Counted from the stretch's first letter, positions 1-8,053 are shown. The stretch is DNA of 27,792 bases from an uncultured Elioraea sp. (GCA_937995555.1 CALKJX010000197.1:1-27792); one strand, 5' to 3'. Made by a program: numbers and translations. The notes: a model not told the origin generated them from the letters alone.

Positions 1-343
1 GCACCCGGCCGAGGTCTCGGCCATGGTGACGCCGGGTCGGCACGCCGTGCTGCTGCTCGATCAGGCTGGCTGGCACCTCTCGGATCAGGTCGAGGTGCCG
101 GACAGCATCACGCCGCTGCCGCCGAAATGCCCGGAGCTCAACGTCATGGAGAACCTCTGGCAGTTCGTGCGCGAGAACTGGCTGGCGCACCGCGTCTTCG
201 CCGCCCACGACGACATCGTCGCTCTCTGCCGCCACGCATGGAACAGGCTGCTCGAGCAGCCCTGGCGCATCATGTCCATCGGCATCCGCGAATGGTCCCA
301 TCGGTTCCGATCAGCAGGACGTTCCAATCAGCAGGACTTGGTA
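1..343 (+). mobile_element. IS630-family insertion sequence, right-hand end only
   Basis: The element is cut by the start of the window; only the part coding the transposase C-terminus and the downstream end is present. The right boundary is inferred near the TA at 342-343, because IS630/Tc1-type elements insert at and duplicate TA, and because AraC-like coding sequence begins immediately after it in another frame. Two copies of an 11-base direct repeat lie just inside this boundary. The left end is outside the window, so neither the inverted repeats nor intactness can be judged. Confidence 0.65.
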
Positions 344-475
344 TTCCGCCGTGGCACTTCGCGCGCGCGTTCCGTCACGTGCTCGGCACGACGCCGGGGC
401 AGCCGCGCGCCGCCTGAGCCGCGTCAATCGGCGGCCATCGCCTCGGCGCGCTCGATGCGCGCGGCGCAATACTAG
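2..475 (+). CDS. IS630-family transposase, C-terminal part (partial at 5' end)
   Basis: The frame is open from base 2 through the window edge. It encodes the end of a DDE-superfamily transposase: the second catalytic Asp sits in LLLDQAGWH (codon 59-61) and the third acidic residue in NVMENLWQF (Glu, codon 149-151), with the PPKCPELN motif between them, all typical of IS630. Recognisable transposase sequence ends around REWSH (about 301). The frame then stays open by chance to a TAG at 473-475, running out of the element, across the AraC remnant in a different frame, and one or two bases into the end of the opposing fdsA gene. The tail after about residue 100 is therefore probably not native. 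The start of the gene is off the window, so it could be intact or truncated upstream. Confidence 0.75.
   Translation, partial: HPAEVSAMVTPGRHAVLLLDQAGWHLSDQVEVPDSITPLPPKCPELNVMENLWQFVRENWLAHRVFAAHDDIVALCRHAWNRLLEQPWRIMSIGIREWSHRFRSAGRSNQQDLVFRRGTSRARSVTCSARRRGSRAPPEPRQSAAIASARSMRAAQY
310..338 (+). repeat. Pair of direct repeats at the IS630 end
   Basis: The 11-mer ATCAGCAGGAC occurs at 310-320 and again at 328-338, an 18-base period. Both copies lie between the last recognisable transposase codon and the inferred element boundary, so they may be subterminal transposase-binding sites. This role is an inference from position only. Confidence 0.5.
343..417 (+). pseudogene. AraC-family regulator, 3' remnant
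   Basis: In the frame ending at TGA 415-417 the sequence reads WHFARAFRHVLGTTPGQ, which matches the recognition helix and tail of the second helix-turn-helix of AraC-family regulators (pattern HFsRaFrr.fG.tPg.yR). The stop lies where AraC proteins normally end, so this is a natural C-terminus with everything upstream missing. The upstream neighbour is the IS630 end, in a different frame, so insertion of the element is the simplest explanation for the loss. Only about 24 codons remain, which limits certainty. It lies tail to tail with the formate dehydrogenase operon, so it need not have been that operon's regulator. Confidence 0.55.
446..462. terminator. GC hairpin between convergent gene ends
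   Basis: GCGCGC at 446-451 and 457-462 can pair around a 5-base TCGAT loop, in the 54 bases between the AraC remnant stop and the fdsA stop. There is no T-tract on either side, so it is not a canonical intrinsic terminator. In DNA this rich in GC such a stem can arise by chance. Confidence 0.25.
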
Positions 476-3171
476 AATCCCGGGATCTTGCCGATCGGAT
501 CGAGCGCCGGGTGGGTGAGCAGGTTCGCCGCGGCCTCGCGATAGGCGAAGGGCATGAAGGCGAGCCCGTCAGGCAGGCCGGCATCGACGCGCACCGTCAG
601 CACGATCGCGCCGCGGCGGGTCGTCACGCGCACGCGCTCGCCGGCCTGCACGCCGAGCCGACGCAGCGTGGCGGGCGCGAGACTGAGCGAGGGCGCAGGC
701 TCCAGCGTGTCGAGCACGCCCGTGTGCCGCGTCATGGTGCCGGTGTGCCAGTGCTCGAGCTGCCGGCCGGTGCTCAGGACAAACGGATACTCGTCGTCGG
801 GAAGTTCCGCCGGATCGGAGAGGCCGGCCGGCACCAGTCGGGCGCGTCCGTCCGGTGTGGGGAAACGGTCGCCGAACACGATCTCCTCGCCCGGACGGTC
901 GGGGCCGTGCGTCGGGTAGGTGACGGCGTGCTCGCGCTCGATCCGATCCCAGGTGATGTGACCGAGCGAGGGCATGAGCGACGCCATCTCGGCATACACC
1001 GCAGCGACCGGACGATGCTCCCAAGGCAAGCCAAGGCGGCGCGCGAGCTCGACGATGATCCAGAGATCCTGGCGCGCCTCGCCCGGCAATGGCAGGGCGG
1101 CGCGTCCCATCTGCACCTGGCGGTTGGTGTTGGTCACCGTGCCGGTCTTCTCGGGCCAGGCGCTCGCCGGCAGCACGACGTCGGCGAGTGCCGCGGTCTC
1201 GGTCAGGAACAGGTCCTGCACGACGAGATGGCCGAGCCGGGCGAGCGCTTGCCGTGCGTGCGCCGCGTCCGGGTCGCTCATCGCTGGGTTCTCGCCCATG
1301 ATGTACATAGCGCGAATGCGCCCGTCGGAGGCCGCGTCGATGATCTCGACGACCGTAAGTCCGGGGTCGCGATCAATGGTCGCGCCCCAGACCGCCTCCG
1401 CGTGCCTGCGCGCCTCTGCGTCGGTCACGCGCCGATAATCGGGCAGCATCATGGGGATGAGCCCTGCGTCCGACGCGCCCTGGACGTTGTTCTGACCGCG
1501 CAGCGGGTGCAGGCCCGTCCCCGGTCGGCCGACCTGGCCGCAGATCAGCGCGAGCGCGATCAGCGCGCGGGCGTTGTCCGTGCCGTGCACCGACTGGCTG
1601 ATCCCCATGCCCCAGAGGATCAGTGCTGCACGCGCCTGCGCATAGGCGCGCGCGACGGTGCGAATCGTCTCCGCCGGCACGCCGCAGACGGGCTCCATGG
1701 CCTCCGGCGTGTAGGTCCGCACGTGCTCGGTGAGTGCCGCGAAGCCCTCGGTGTGCGCGACGACGTATTGCCGGTCGTACAACTCCTCGGTGACGACGAC
1801 ATTGAGCAGGGCGTTCAACAGCGCAACGTCCGCCCCCGGCGCGAATCGCAGGACGTGCTGCGCATGGGCATCGAGCGGGGTGCCGCGCGGATCGGCGACC
1901 ACGAGCGTCGCGCCCCGCTTGGCCGCGTCCTTGAGGAAGGTCGCCGCGACGGGATGGTTCTCGGCCGGGTTGGCGCCGATCACCAGGATGAAGTCGGCGT
2001 CCTTCGCCGCGGTGAAGGGTGCCGTAACGGCGGCGCTGCCGATCCCTTCCAGCAGCGCCGCGACCGAGGCTGCGTGGCACAGGCGCGTGCAGTGATCGAC
2101 GTTGTTGGTGCCGAAGCCGGTGCGCACGAGCTTCTGGAACAGATAGGCCTCCTCGTTCGAGCCCTTCGCGCTGCCGAAGCCGGCCAGTGCGCTCGAACCG
2201 GCGCCATCGCGCACCCGTCGCAGCCCTGCAGCGGCGCGCTCCAGCGCCTCCTCCCAGCTCGCCTCGCGGAACTTCGCGCGCGCGGCTGCGGGGTTCTCCG
2301 CATCCGCCGCCTCCTTCGCCGCGCCGTCGATGCGCACCAGCGGCACGGTCAGCCGATCGGGGTGGCGCACGTAGTCGAAACCGAACCGTCCCTTGACGCA
2401 GAGCCGGCCGAGATTGGCCGGCCCATTGCGACCCGTGACCTCGACAATACGGTCGTCCTTGACGTGGAAGTCCACCTGGCAGCCGACGCCGCAGTAGGGG
2501 CAGACGGATGGCACCACGCGATCCGGCATCACCGCGCGCACGCCCTCGCGCACGACCGAGGCAGGCAGCAACGCGCCGGTCGGGCAGGCCTGCACGCATT
2601 CGCCGCAGGCCACACAGGTGCTGTCGCCCATCGGCCGGGCGGCGTCGAACACCACCCGCACGCCCTCCCCGCGATGGGCGAGGCCGATGACATCGTTGTG
2701 CTGCACCTCGCGGCAGGCGCGCTCGCAAAGGCCACAGGCGATGCAGGCATCGAGCTGCACCAGCATCGCCGGATGGGTCGCGTCGGGTGCCGGCGACTCC
2801 GCCGTCCGGGGAAACCGGCTCGACGTGACACCGAGTTGGGCGGCGAAGCGCGCGAACGGGCCGGTCGTATCGCGCGGCGCGTGGTCCGCCAGCAGCAGCT
2901 CGAAGACCATCCGGCGTGTGCGCCGCACGCGCTCGTTCGCGGTCCAGACCACCATGTCCTGCGCCGGCTTGCGGATGCACGAGGCCGCGAGCACACGCTC
3001 GCCCTCGATCTCGACCATGCAGGCGCGGCAGTTGCCGTCGGGCCGATAGCCCGGCCGGTCGAGATGGCAGAGATGGGGAATCTGCATGCCCAGGCGCTGC
3101 GCGACCTGCCAGATCGTCTCGCCCCCGCGCGCCTCCACGGTTGCGCCATCGAGCGTGAAGGTGATGCTCAT
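472..3171 (-). CDS. fdsA: NAD-dependent formate dehydrogenase, molybdopterin catalytic subunit (FdsA-like)
   Basis: This 899-residue subunit oxidises formate to CO2 at a bis-MGD Mo/W centre and passes electrons through Fe-S clusters to the NAD-reducing partner encoded just upstream; it is cytoplasmic. An N-terminal 2Fe-2S ferredoxin domain has Cys35, 48, 51 and 65. Two 4Fe-4S ferredoxin motifs follow (Cys143/146/149/153 and Cys186/189/192/196), then the molybdopterin-domain 4Fe-4S site Cys224/227/231/258. The active site is DHCTRLCHAAS, where Cys365-His366 takes the place of the selenocysteine-His of E. coli FdhF. The C-terminal MGD-binding domain contains STGRQLEHWHTG. The start was chosen at MSITF because the ATG overlaps the stop of the upstream gene by four bases (ATGA); the longer open frame upstream lacks homology. 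Two oddities: the His/Cys 4Fe-4S motif seen after the 2Fe-2S domain in Rhodobacter-type FdsA is absent (LADHAPRDTTG has no Cys), and the protein stops at KIPGF, about eight residues before the usual KIPEFK.CAVRV end. Confidence 0.93.
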   Translation of the reverse strand: MSITFTLDGATVEARGGETIWQVAQRLGMQIPHLCHLDRPGYRPDGNCRACMVEIEGERVLAASCIRKPAQDMVVWTANERVRRTRRMVFELLLADHAPRDTTGPFARFAAQLGVTSSRFPRTAESPAPDATHPAMLVQLDACIACGLCERACREVQHNDVIGLAHRGEGVRVVFDAARPMGDSTCVACGECVQACPTGALLPASVVREGVRAVMPDRVVPSVCPYCGVGCQVDFHVKDDRIVEVTGRNGPANLGRLCVKGRFGFDYVRHPDRLTVPLVRIDGAAKEAADAENPAAARAKFREASWEEALERAAAGLRRVRDGAGSSALAGFGSAKGSNEEAYLFQKLVRTGFGTNNVDHCTRLCHAASVAALLEGIGSAAVTAPFTAAKDADFILVIGANPAENHPVAATFLKDAAKRGATLVVADPRGTPLDAHAQHVLRFAPGADVALLNALLNVVVTEELYDRQYVVAHTEGFAALTEHVRTYTPEAMEPVCGVPAETIRTVARAYAQARAALILWGMGISQSVHGTDNARALIALALICGQVGRPGTGLHPLRGQNNVQGASDAGLIPMMLPDYRRVTDAEARRHAEAVWGATIDRDPGLTVVEIIDAASDGRIRAMYIMGENPAMSDPDAAHARQALARLGHLVVQDLFLTETAALADVVLPASAWPEKTGTVTNTNRQVQMGRAALPLPGEARQDLWIIVELARRLGLPWEHRPVAAVYAEMASLMPSLGHITWDRIEREHAVTYPTHGPDRPGEEIVFGDRFPTPDGRARLVPAGLSDPAELPDDEYPFVLSTGRQLEHWHTGTMTRHTGVLDTLEPAPSLSLAPATLRRLGVQAGERVRVTTRRGAIVLTVRVDAGLPDGLAFMPFAYREAAANLLTHPALDPIGKIPGF

Positions 3172-4808
3172 CGCACCACCTCCGGCATGTGGCGGAGGAT
3201 CGACAGCACCGGGTTCATCGCCGCCCGGCCGAGCCCGCAGATCGAGCCATCCGCCATCGCCGCCGCGAGCTCTTCGAGCAGCGCGCGGTCCCATACCGGA
3301 GCATCCAACAGAGCGGCTGCCTTCGCGGTACCGACGCGGCAGGGCGTACACTGGCCGCAGGACTCGGAGCGGAAGAACCGAACAAGGTTGCGCGCCGTTT
3401 CGGCGGGATCGTCGCGGTCCGAGAGCACGATCACGGCACCGGAGCCGACGAAGCAGCCGTGCTGTTCGAGGACACCGAAATCGAGCGGCAGATCGGCCAT
3501 CGATGCCGGCAGGATACCACCCGAGGCACCGCCCGGCAGGTAGGCCGTGAAGCGGTGGCCCTGTGCCATGCCGCCGCAGAACTCCTCGATCAGCTCGCGC
3601 GCGGTGATGCCGGCGGGTGCGTCCTTCACGCCGGGATCGCGCACGCGCCCCGAGACCGACATCAGCCGTCGCCCCTTCCGGCCGTGGCGTCCCTGTGACG
3701 CGAAGGTCTCCGGCCCGTGCGTGACGATCTCGGGCAGCCACCACAGCGTCTCGACGTTGTGGATCAGGGTCGGGCGGCCGAACAACCCGTGCTCGCCCGG
3801 AAAGGGTGGCTTGTTGCGCGGATAGCCGCGGCGCCCCTCGATGCTCTCGAGCAGCGCCGTCTCCTCGCCGCAGATGTAGGCGCCGGCGCCGCGGCGCAGA
3901 TGGATGTCGCCGCGGAACAGTCCGGCAGCCCGCACGTCATCGATCGCGCGGCGCAGCGGCGCGAGCAGGTGGTGGTACTCGTCGCGCAGATAGATCCAGC
4001 ATGTCCCCGCCTCGACCGCCCGCGCGGCGAGCAACATGCCCTCCAGCACACGATGCGGCTCGGCCTCGAGGCACCAGCGATCCTTGAAGGTGCCGGGCTC
4101 GCCCTCGTCCGCGTTCACCACCAGGTGCCGCGGCCCCGGATGGGCACGCGTAAGCCGCCACTTGCGCGCAGCCGGAAACCCGGCGCCGCCGAGACCGCGC
4201 AGCCCGGCCTGCTCGACGAGCGTCGTCAGGCCCTCCGGCTCCGGCGCGGACGCAAGCGCCGCGTAGCCACCGCGCGCACGGTAGGCGTCGAGCCGTGGCG
4301 GCTCGCAAGGCTGCGGCGGCGCCGTCACCGCGCGCTGAACAGCGTTGATGTTCGCTTCCTCGATCAAGGTGCGGCCGACCGCGCAGGCCGGCGCGCGATG
4401 GCAGGCACCCATGCACGGTGCGGCGATCACACGGGCCTCTGGCACGGCGGCGCGCAGGGTATCGCGCAGCCCCGCCGCGCCGGCCATGGCGCAAGGCAGG
4501 CTTTCGCACACGCGGACAGTGAGCGCCGGCGGTGCCGGTGCGTCGTCCGCGATCACATCGAAATGGGCGTAGAAGGTCGCGGCCTCGAACGGCGCGACCT
4601 GCGGCAGATTGAACAGGTGCGCGAGCGCGTGCAGATGCGCATGTCGGATGCAGCCGAAGCGGTCCTGCACGGCATGCAGCGCCTCGATCAGCAGATCGGG
4701 CCGGCGCGGCATGTCGCCGATCGCCTCGCTCGCCTGCACCACCGCCGCCGCATCCAGCGGCGCGCCACGCGGCCCTGGGCGCGGTCGCCGCGCCCTGTCC
4801 GATGCCAT
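3168..4808 (-). CDS. fdsB: NAD-dependent formate dehydrogenase, fused FdsG-FdsB (NuoE/NuoF-type) subunit
   Basis: This 546-residue diaphorase subunit carries FMN, binds NAD+ and forms a soluble complex with the catalytic subunit downstream. Residues ~20-165 are a thioredoxin-like NuoE/FdsG domain with 2Fe-2S ligands Cys101, Cys106, Cys132 and Cys136. From ~175 the protein is NuoF/FdsB: GLRGLGGAGFPAARKW (203-217), the FMN/NADH-site segment GAGAYICGEETALLE (307-321), RRGYPRNKPPFP (326-337), and a C-terminal 4Fe-4S site with Cys484/487/490 and Cys524. The same fusion is known from the FDH1 beta subunit of Methylobacterium. The start at 4808 is supported by a GGGAGGAA Shine-Dalgarno sequence ten bases or so upstream; no other in-frame ATG lies between it and 4956. 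The gene opens a two-gene operon. Maturation genes (fdsC, fdhD, small subunit fdsD) do not follow, because the operon ends at 472. Confidence 0.93.
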   Translation of the reverse strand: MASDRARRPRPGPRGAPLDAAAVVQASEAIGDMPRRPDLLIEALHAVQDRFGCIRHAHLHALAHLFNLPQVAPFEAATFYAHFDVIADDAPAPPALTVRVCESLPCAMAGAAGLRDTLRAAVPEARVIAAPCMGACHRAPACAVGRTLIEEANINAVQRAVTAPPQPCEPPRLDAYRARGGYAALASAPEPEGLTTLVEQAGLRGLGGAGFPAARKWRLTRAHPGPRHLVVNADEGEPGTFKDRWCLEAEPHRVLEGMLLAARAVEAGTCWIYLRDEYHHLLAPLRRAIDDVRAAGLFRGDIHLRRGAGAYICGEETALLESIEGRRGYPRNKPPFPGEHGLFGRPTLIHNVETLWWLPEIVTHGPETFASQGRHGRKGRRLMSVSGRVRDPGVKDAPAGITARELIEEFCGGMAQGHRFTAYLPGGASGGILPASMADLPLDFGVLEQHGCFVGSGAVIVLSDRDDPAETARNLVRFFRSESCGQCTPCRVGTAKAAALLDAPVWDRALLEELAAAMADGSICGLGRAAMNPVLSILRHMPEVVR

Positions 4809-4875
4809 GTCGTCGTTCCTCCCGCGCGAAACATGAAGCCGAACAGCCGGACAGGCAATGCCGGGTCGCACCACC

Positions 4876-4904
4876 TTGACACTCCCTGGAGCCGCTGCAA
4901 GCGT
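4876..4904 (+). promoter_or_regulatory. Possible promoter for the enolase-ABC transporter operon
   Basis: The 121-base gap between the divergent fdsB and enolase-family starts contains a perfect TTGACA at 4876-4881 on the plus strand. A 17-base spacer leads to AAGCGT at 4899-4904, a poor -10 match. The position, 25 bases before the ATG at 4930, fits, but only the -35 is convincing. No comparable signal was found for the divergent fdsB start. Confidence 0.3.
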
Positions 4905-4929
4905 CCCGGCGACGTTCAGGACGGAGCCC

Positions 4930-6072
4930 ATGGCGCGCATCACCGACATCAAGCTCATTGCCGTCCAGCATCATCTCGGTGCTGGCAAGGCGTATGGCAT
5001 GGCGCGGGGGCTGACGGCGGTTCGGAGTGCCGGGATCATCCTGCTGGAGACCGATGGCGGCGTGCAGGGGATCGGTGAAGCCTGGGGGCCGAGCGCGGTC
5101 GCGCGCGCCTATCTCGATCTGATCCGCCCCTACTTCATCGGCGCATCGCTGTTCGGCACGCGCGCGGTCGCGCAGGGCATCTTCGCCAGGCACTACCATT
5201 TCGGGGCGCAGAACCAGATGATCGCGGCGCTGTCCGGGATCGACATCGCCGCGCACGATGCGATGGGCAAGCTGTTCGGCGTGCCGGTCTGCGATCTGAT
5301 CGGCGGTCGGCAGCGTGACCGGGTGCCGGTCTACTGCTCGGGCGGCTACTTCACCGAGGAAGAGGATCACCTCGCTGCACTGGCGCGCCAGCTCGAACCG
5401 CATACGGATGCCGGCTTCCCCGCCTTCAAGATCAAGCTCGGCCGCCGCCCCGACGAGGATGCGGTGCGCGCCCGGCTCGCCCGCCGGATCATCGGCGATA
5501 CCGCGCTGCTGACGGTGGACGTGAACGGCAACTACACGGTCGATGCGGCGCTCGAGAGCATGCGGCGGATGGCGGATGCCGATGTGCACTGGGTCGAGGA
5601 GCCGCTCGCACCGCAGGACTGGAACGGCTATGGCGAGCTTGCCCGCCGCGCGCCGATCGCAGTCGCGACCGGCGAGGCGCTCTACACGCTGTTCGACTTC
5701 CGCCGCCTGATCGACGGGCGGCTCGCCGCGATCCTGCAACCCGATCTGGCGCTCTGCGGCGGATTGGATGTCGCGCGCACGATCGGGATCCTGGCCGGCG
5801 CGGAGCATCTGCGCGTCTCGCCGCATTGCTGGGGCACCGGCGTGGGGCTCGCGGCGGCGGTGCACTGGGTCGCCTCGTTGCCCACCTATCCGCACGGGAC
5901 GAACGTGCCGTATCCCACCCTCGTCGAGTACGATGTCGGCGCCAATCCGCTGCGCGACGAGCTGTTTCTCGAACCGCTGCGTTTCGAGAACGGCCACCTG
6001 CACGTGCCGACCGGGCCGGGCCTCGGCGTGACGTTGAGCCCGGAGGCGCTGAAGCGCTTCACCGTCGACTGA
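4930..6072 (+). CDS. Mandelate racemase/muconate lactonizing enzyme family protein (enolase superfamily)
   Basis: This 380-residue enzyme abstracts a proton alpha to a carboxylate, with Mg2+ stabilising the enolate; family members act as racemases or acid-sugar dehydratases. The catalytic set is complete: Lys167-x-Lys169 (KIK) as one base, metal ligands Asp197 (VDVNGN), Glu223 (VEEP) and Glu249 (TGE), and an Asp272/His299 dyad (QPD and SPHCWG). The ligand spacing of 26 and 26 residues and the KxK plus Asp-His dyad put it in the mandelate racemase subgroup rather than the MLE subgroup. The start at MARITDIKL is preceded by GGACGGAG; an in-frame ATG at 4858 would add 24 residues without family similarity. 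It is the first gene of the ABC importer operon, so its substrate is probably the imported compound or its first product. The actual substrate cannot be told from sequence. Confidence 0.9.
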   Translation: MARITDIKLIAVQHHLGAGKAYGMARGLTAVRSAGIILLETDGGVQGIGEAWGPSAVARAYLDLIRPYFIGASLFGTRAVAQGIFARHYHFGAQNQMIAALSGIDIAAHDAMGKLFGVPVCDLIGGRQRDRVPVYCSGGYFTEEEDHLAALARQLEPHTDAGFPAFKIKLGRRPDEDAVRARLARRIIGDTALLTVDVNGNYTVDAALESMRRMADADVHWVEEPLAPQDWNGYGELARRAPIAVATGEALYTLFDFRRLIDGRLAAILQPDLALCGGLDVARTIGILAGAEHLRVSPHCWGTGVGLAAAVHWVASLPTYPHGTNVPYPTLVEYDVGANPLRDELFLEPLRFENGHLHVPTGPGLGVTLSPEALKRFTVD

Positions 6073-6078
6073 CGCGCC

Positions 6079-7083
6079 ATGGCCGACGCGCTGCTCGCGA
6101 TCGAGGATCTGCGCGTCGCGTTCCACACCGCCCAGGGCGTTGTCCAGGCGGTCGACGGCGTCAGCCTGTCGGTGGCGCCGGGCGAGACCGTCGCGGTCGT
6201 GGGCGAGAGCGGCTCCGGCAAGTCGGTGACCGCGCTCTCGGTGCTCAGGCTGTTCGGGCGTGGCGATCGCGTGACGACGGACGGCACCGTGCGCTTCGCG
6301 CGCGCGACCGGCGCGGTCGATCTGCTGCATCTCGACGAGACGGCGATGCGCACGATCCGCGGCGGCGAGATCGCGATCGTGTTCCAGGATCCCTCCGCGA
6401 GCCTCAATCCGGTGTTCACGATCGGCGAGCAGATCGCCGAGGTCTTGCGCCGGCACCGCGGGCTCGGGCGGGCGGAGGCGCTCGCCGAGGCGGCGAGCCT
6501 GCTCGGCCGCGTCGGCATCGCCGATCCCCAGGCGAGGCTGAAGGCCTATCCGCACCAGCTCTCGGGCGGGATGCGCCAGCGCGCGATGATCGCGATGGCG
6601 ATCGCCTGCGACCCGCGCCTGCTGATCGCCGACGAACCGACCACCGCGCTGGACGTCACGATCCAGGCGCAGATCGTCCGGCTGCTGAAGGACATCCAGC
6701 AGGCTCGCGGCATGGGGCTGATGTTCATCACGCATGATCTCGAACTCGTGGGCGAGATCGCGGACCGCGTGGTCGTGATGTACGCGGGCCAGGTGGTGGA
6801 GGCCGGACCCGCCGCGGTGGTGCTGGCCGCGCCGCGCCATCCCTATACGCGCGCCCTGCTCGCCTGCCGGCCCACGCGCGACTACGCCGAGGGTGGGGCC
6901 GATACGATCCGCATCAGCGCGATTCCGGGCGCTCCGCCACGTCCCGGTGCAAACGGTGCGGGCTGCCGATTCGCCGCGCGTTGCGTGATGGTGGAGCCGG
7001 CCTGCCGGGACGCGGCGATCCCGTTGCGTGCCCTCGACACCGATCGCCTCTCGCGCTGCCGCCGCGCCGCGGAGGTCGCGTGA
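6079..7083 (+). CDS. Peptide/opine-type ABC importer, ATP-binding protein (DppD/OppD-like)
   Basis: One of two ATPases powering the importer whose other parts lie at 7080-11965. The 334 residues hold Walker A GESGSGKS (42-49), Q-loop FQDPSASLNP (Q103), the signature LSGGM (161-165), Walker B LLIADEP (181-187) and the switch His219 (ITHD). The C-terminal extension ends with the cysteine-bearing oligopeptide/dipeptide C-terminal region (GAGCRFAARCVMVEPAC) typical of OppD/DppD. It begins 6 bases after the enolase-family stop without a clear Shine-Dalgarno sequence, suggesting translational coupling, and its TGA overlaps the GTG start of the next ATPase. Which solute is carried is not determinable; this family also transports opines, sugars and acyl compounds. 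Confidence 0.93.
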   Translation: MADALLAIEDLRVAFHTAQGVVQAVDGVSLSVAPGETVAVVGESGSGKSVTALSVLRLFGRGDRVTTDGTVRFARATGAVDLLHLDETAMRTIRGGEIAIVFQDPSASLNPVFTIGEQIAEVLRRHRGLGRAEALAEAASLLGRVGIADPQARLKAYPHQLSGGMRQRAMIAMAIACDPRLLIADEPTTALDVTIQAQIVRLLKDIQQARGMGLMFITHDLELVGEIADRVVVMYAGQVVEAGPAAVVLAAPRHPYTRALLACRPTRDYAEGGADTIRISAIPGAPPRPGANGAGCRFAARCVMVEPACRDAAIPLRALDTDRLSRCRRAAEVA

Positions 7084-8048
7084 GCGTACCGCTGCTGCAG
7101 GCCGAGGGGCTGGTGAAGCGGTTCCCGCTGCCGCGCCGGGGCCTCGCGCGGCGTGGCACCGTACACGCGGTCGAGGACGTCGATCTGTCCGTCCTGCCGG
7201 GCGAGGTGCTCGGCCTGGTCGGCGAGTCGGGCTCGGGCAAGTCGACGCTCGGTCGGTTGGTGCTGCGCCTCATCGATCCGACCGCCGGGCGGATCGTCTT
7301 CGAGGGCCAGGACATCACGACGCTCTCGCGCGATGCGCTGCGTCCGTTGCGGCGGCGCATGCAGATGGTGTTCCAGGACCCCTACGCCTCGCTCAATCCC
7401 CGCCGCTCCGTCGGCGAGGCGATCGCGGAGGTTCTGCGCCTGCATGGGCTGGCGGGGCGCGACGGCGGGCGGGGCCGCGCCCGGGCGTTGCTCGAACACG
7501 TCGGGCTGTCGGGCGACGATTACGCGCGCCTGCCGCGCAGCTTCTCGGGCGGGCAGCGCCAGCGCATCGCGATCGCGCGCGCGCTCGCCGTCGAACCCAG
7601 GCTGCTGGTGGCCGACGAGCCGGTATCGGCGCTCGATGTCTCGGTGCAGGCCGGCATCCTGACGCTCTTGCGCGCGCTGCGCGAGGAACACCGGCTGGCG
7701 ATGCTGTTCATCTCGCACGACCTCTCGGTGGTCGAGGCGATGGCCGATCGGGTCATGGTGCTCTATCTCGGCCGCGTGATGGAGGTCGGGCCGGTGCGCG
7801 CGATCTTCACCGCGCCGCGCCACCCCTACACCGCCGCTCTGCTCTCGGCCGCGCCGGGACGCGGACTGGCGCGCCGCCTGCCGCCGCTCGCCGGCGAGAT
7901 CCCGAGCCCCGCCGATCCGCCCTCGGGCTGCGTGTTCCGTACCCGCTGCCCCTTCGCGCTGGCCGCCTGCGCCGCGGCCGTGCCGGCGCTCAGTGAGGTC
8001 GCGCCCGGCCACGCCAAGGCCTGCGTCCGTGACGATCTTGCGCTCTGA
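7080..8048 (+). CDS. Peptide/opine-type ABC importer, ATP-binding protein (DppF/OppF-like)
   Basis: The second ATPase of the importer, 322 residues: Walker A GESGSGKS (48-55), Q-loop FQDPYASLNP, signature FSGGQ (155-159), Walker B LLVADEP (175-181) and switch motif ISHD. The C-terminus carries PPSGCVFRTRCPFA, typical of DppF/OppF. The start is GTG at 7080, overlapping the preceding stop as GTGA and preceded by GGAGG; a longer frame to ATG 6981 lies inside the upstream gene and lacks homology. The heterodimer with the 6079 gene is expected at the inner face of the membrane with the two permeases. Interestingly, the ridA-like and binding-protein genes separate the ATPases from the permeases. 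Confidence 0.93.
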   Translation: MSVPLLQAEGLVKRFPLPRRGLARRGTVHAVEDVDLSVLPGEVLGLVGESGSGKSTLGRLVLRLIDPTAGRIVFEGQDITTLSRDALRPLRRRMQMVFQDPYASLNPRRSVGEAIAEVLRLHGLAGRDGGRGRARALLEHVGLSGDDYARLPRSFSGGQRQRIAIARALAVEPRLLVADEPVSALDVSVQAGILTLLRALREEHRLAMLFISHDLSVVEAMADRVMVLYLGRVMEVGPVRAIFTAPRHPYTAALLSAAPGRGLARRLPPLAGEIPSPADPPSGCVFRTRCPFALAACAAAVPALSEVAPGHAKACVRDDLAL

Positions 8049-8053
8049 CGGAC

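Noticed and set aside
310..338. CRISPR-like repeat pair
   Set aside because: Only two 11-base copies with a 7-base gap, no spacers of normal length and no cas genes.
446..462. Firm intrinsic terminator call for fdsA
   Set aside because: The 6-base GC stem lacks any T-tract, so it is listed only as a weak candidate.
511..3543. Plus-strand open frame of 1010 codons opposite the formate dehydrogenase genes
   Set aside because: It is antisense to fdsA and fdsB, whose cofactor motifs are unmistakable. Long antisense frames arise routinely in DNA this GC-rich, and the translation is a His/Arg-rich string with no domain.
3937..6840. Minus-strand open frame of 967 codons across the divergent promoter region
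   Set aside because: It spans the fdsB gene in a wrong frame, the intergenic gap and two opposite-strand genes, and shows low-complexity Arg/Asp-rich translation. It is a GC shadow.
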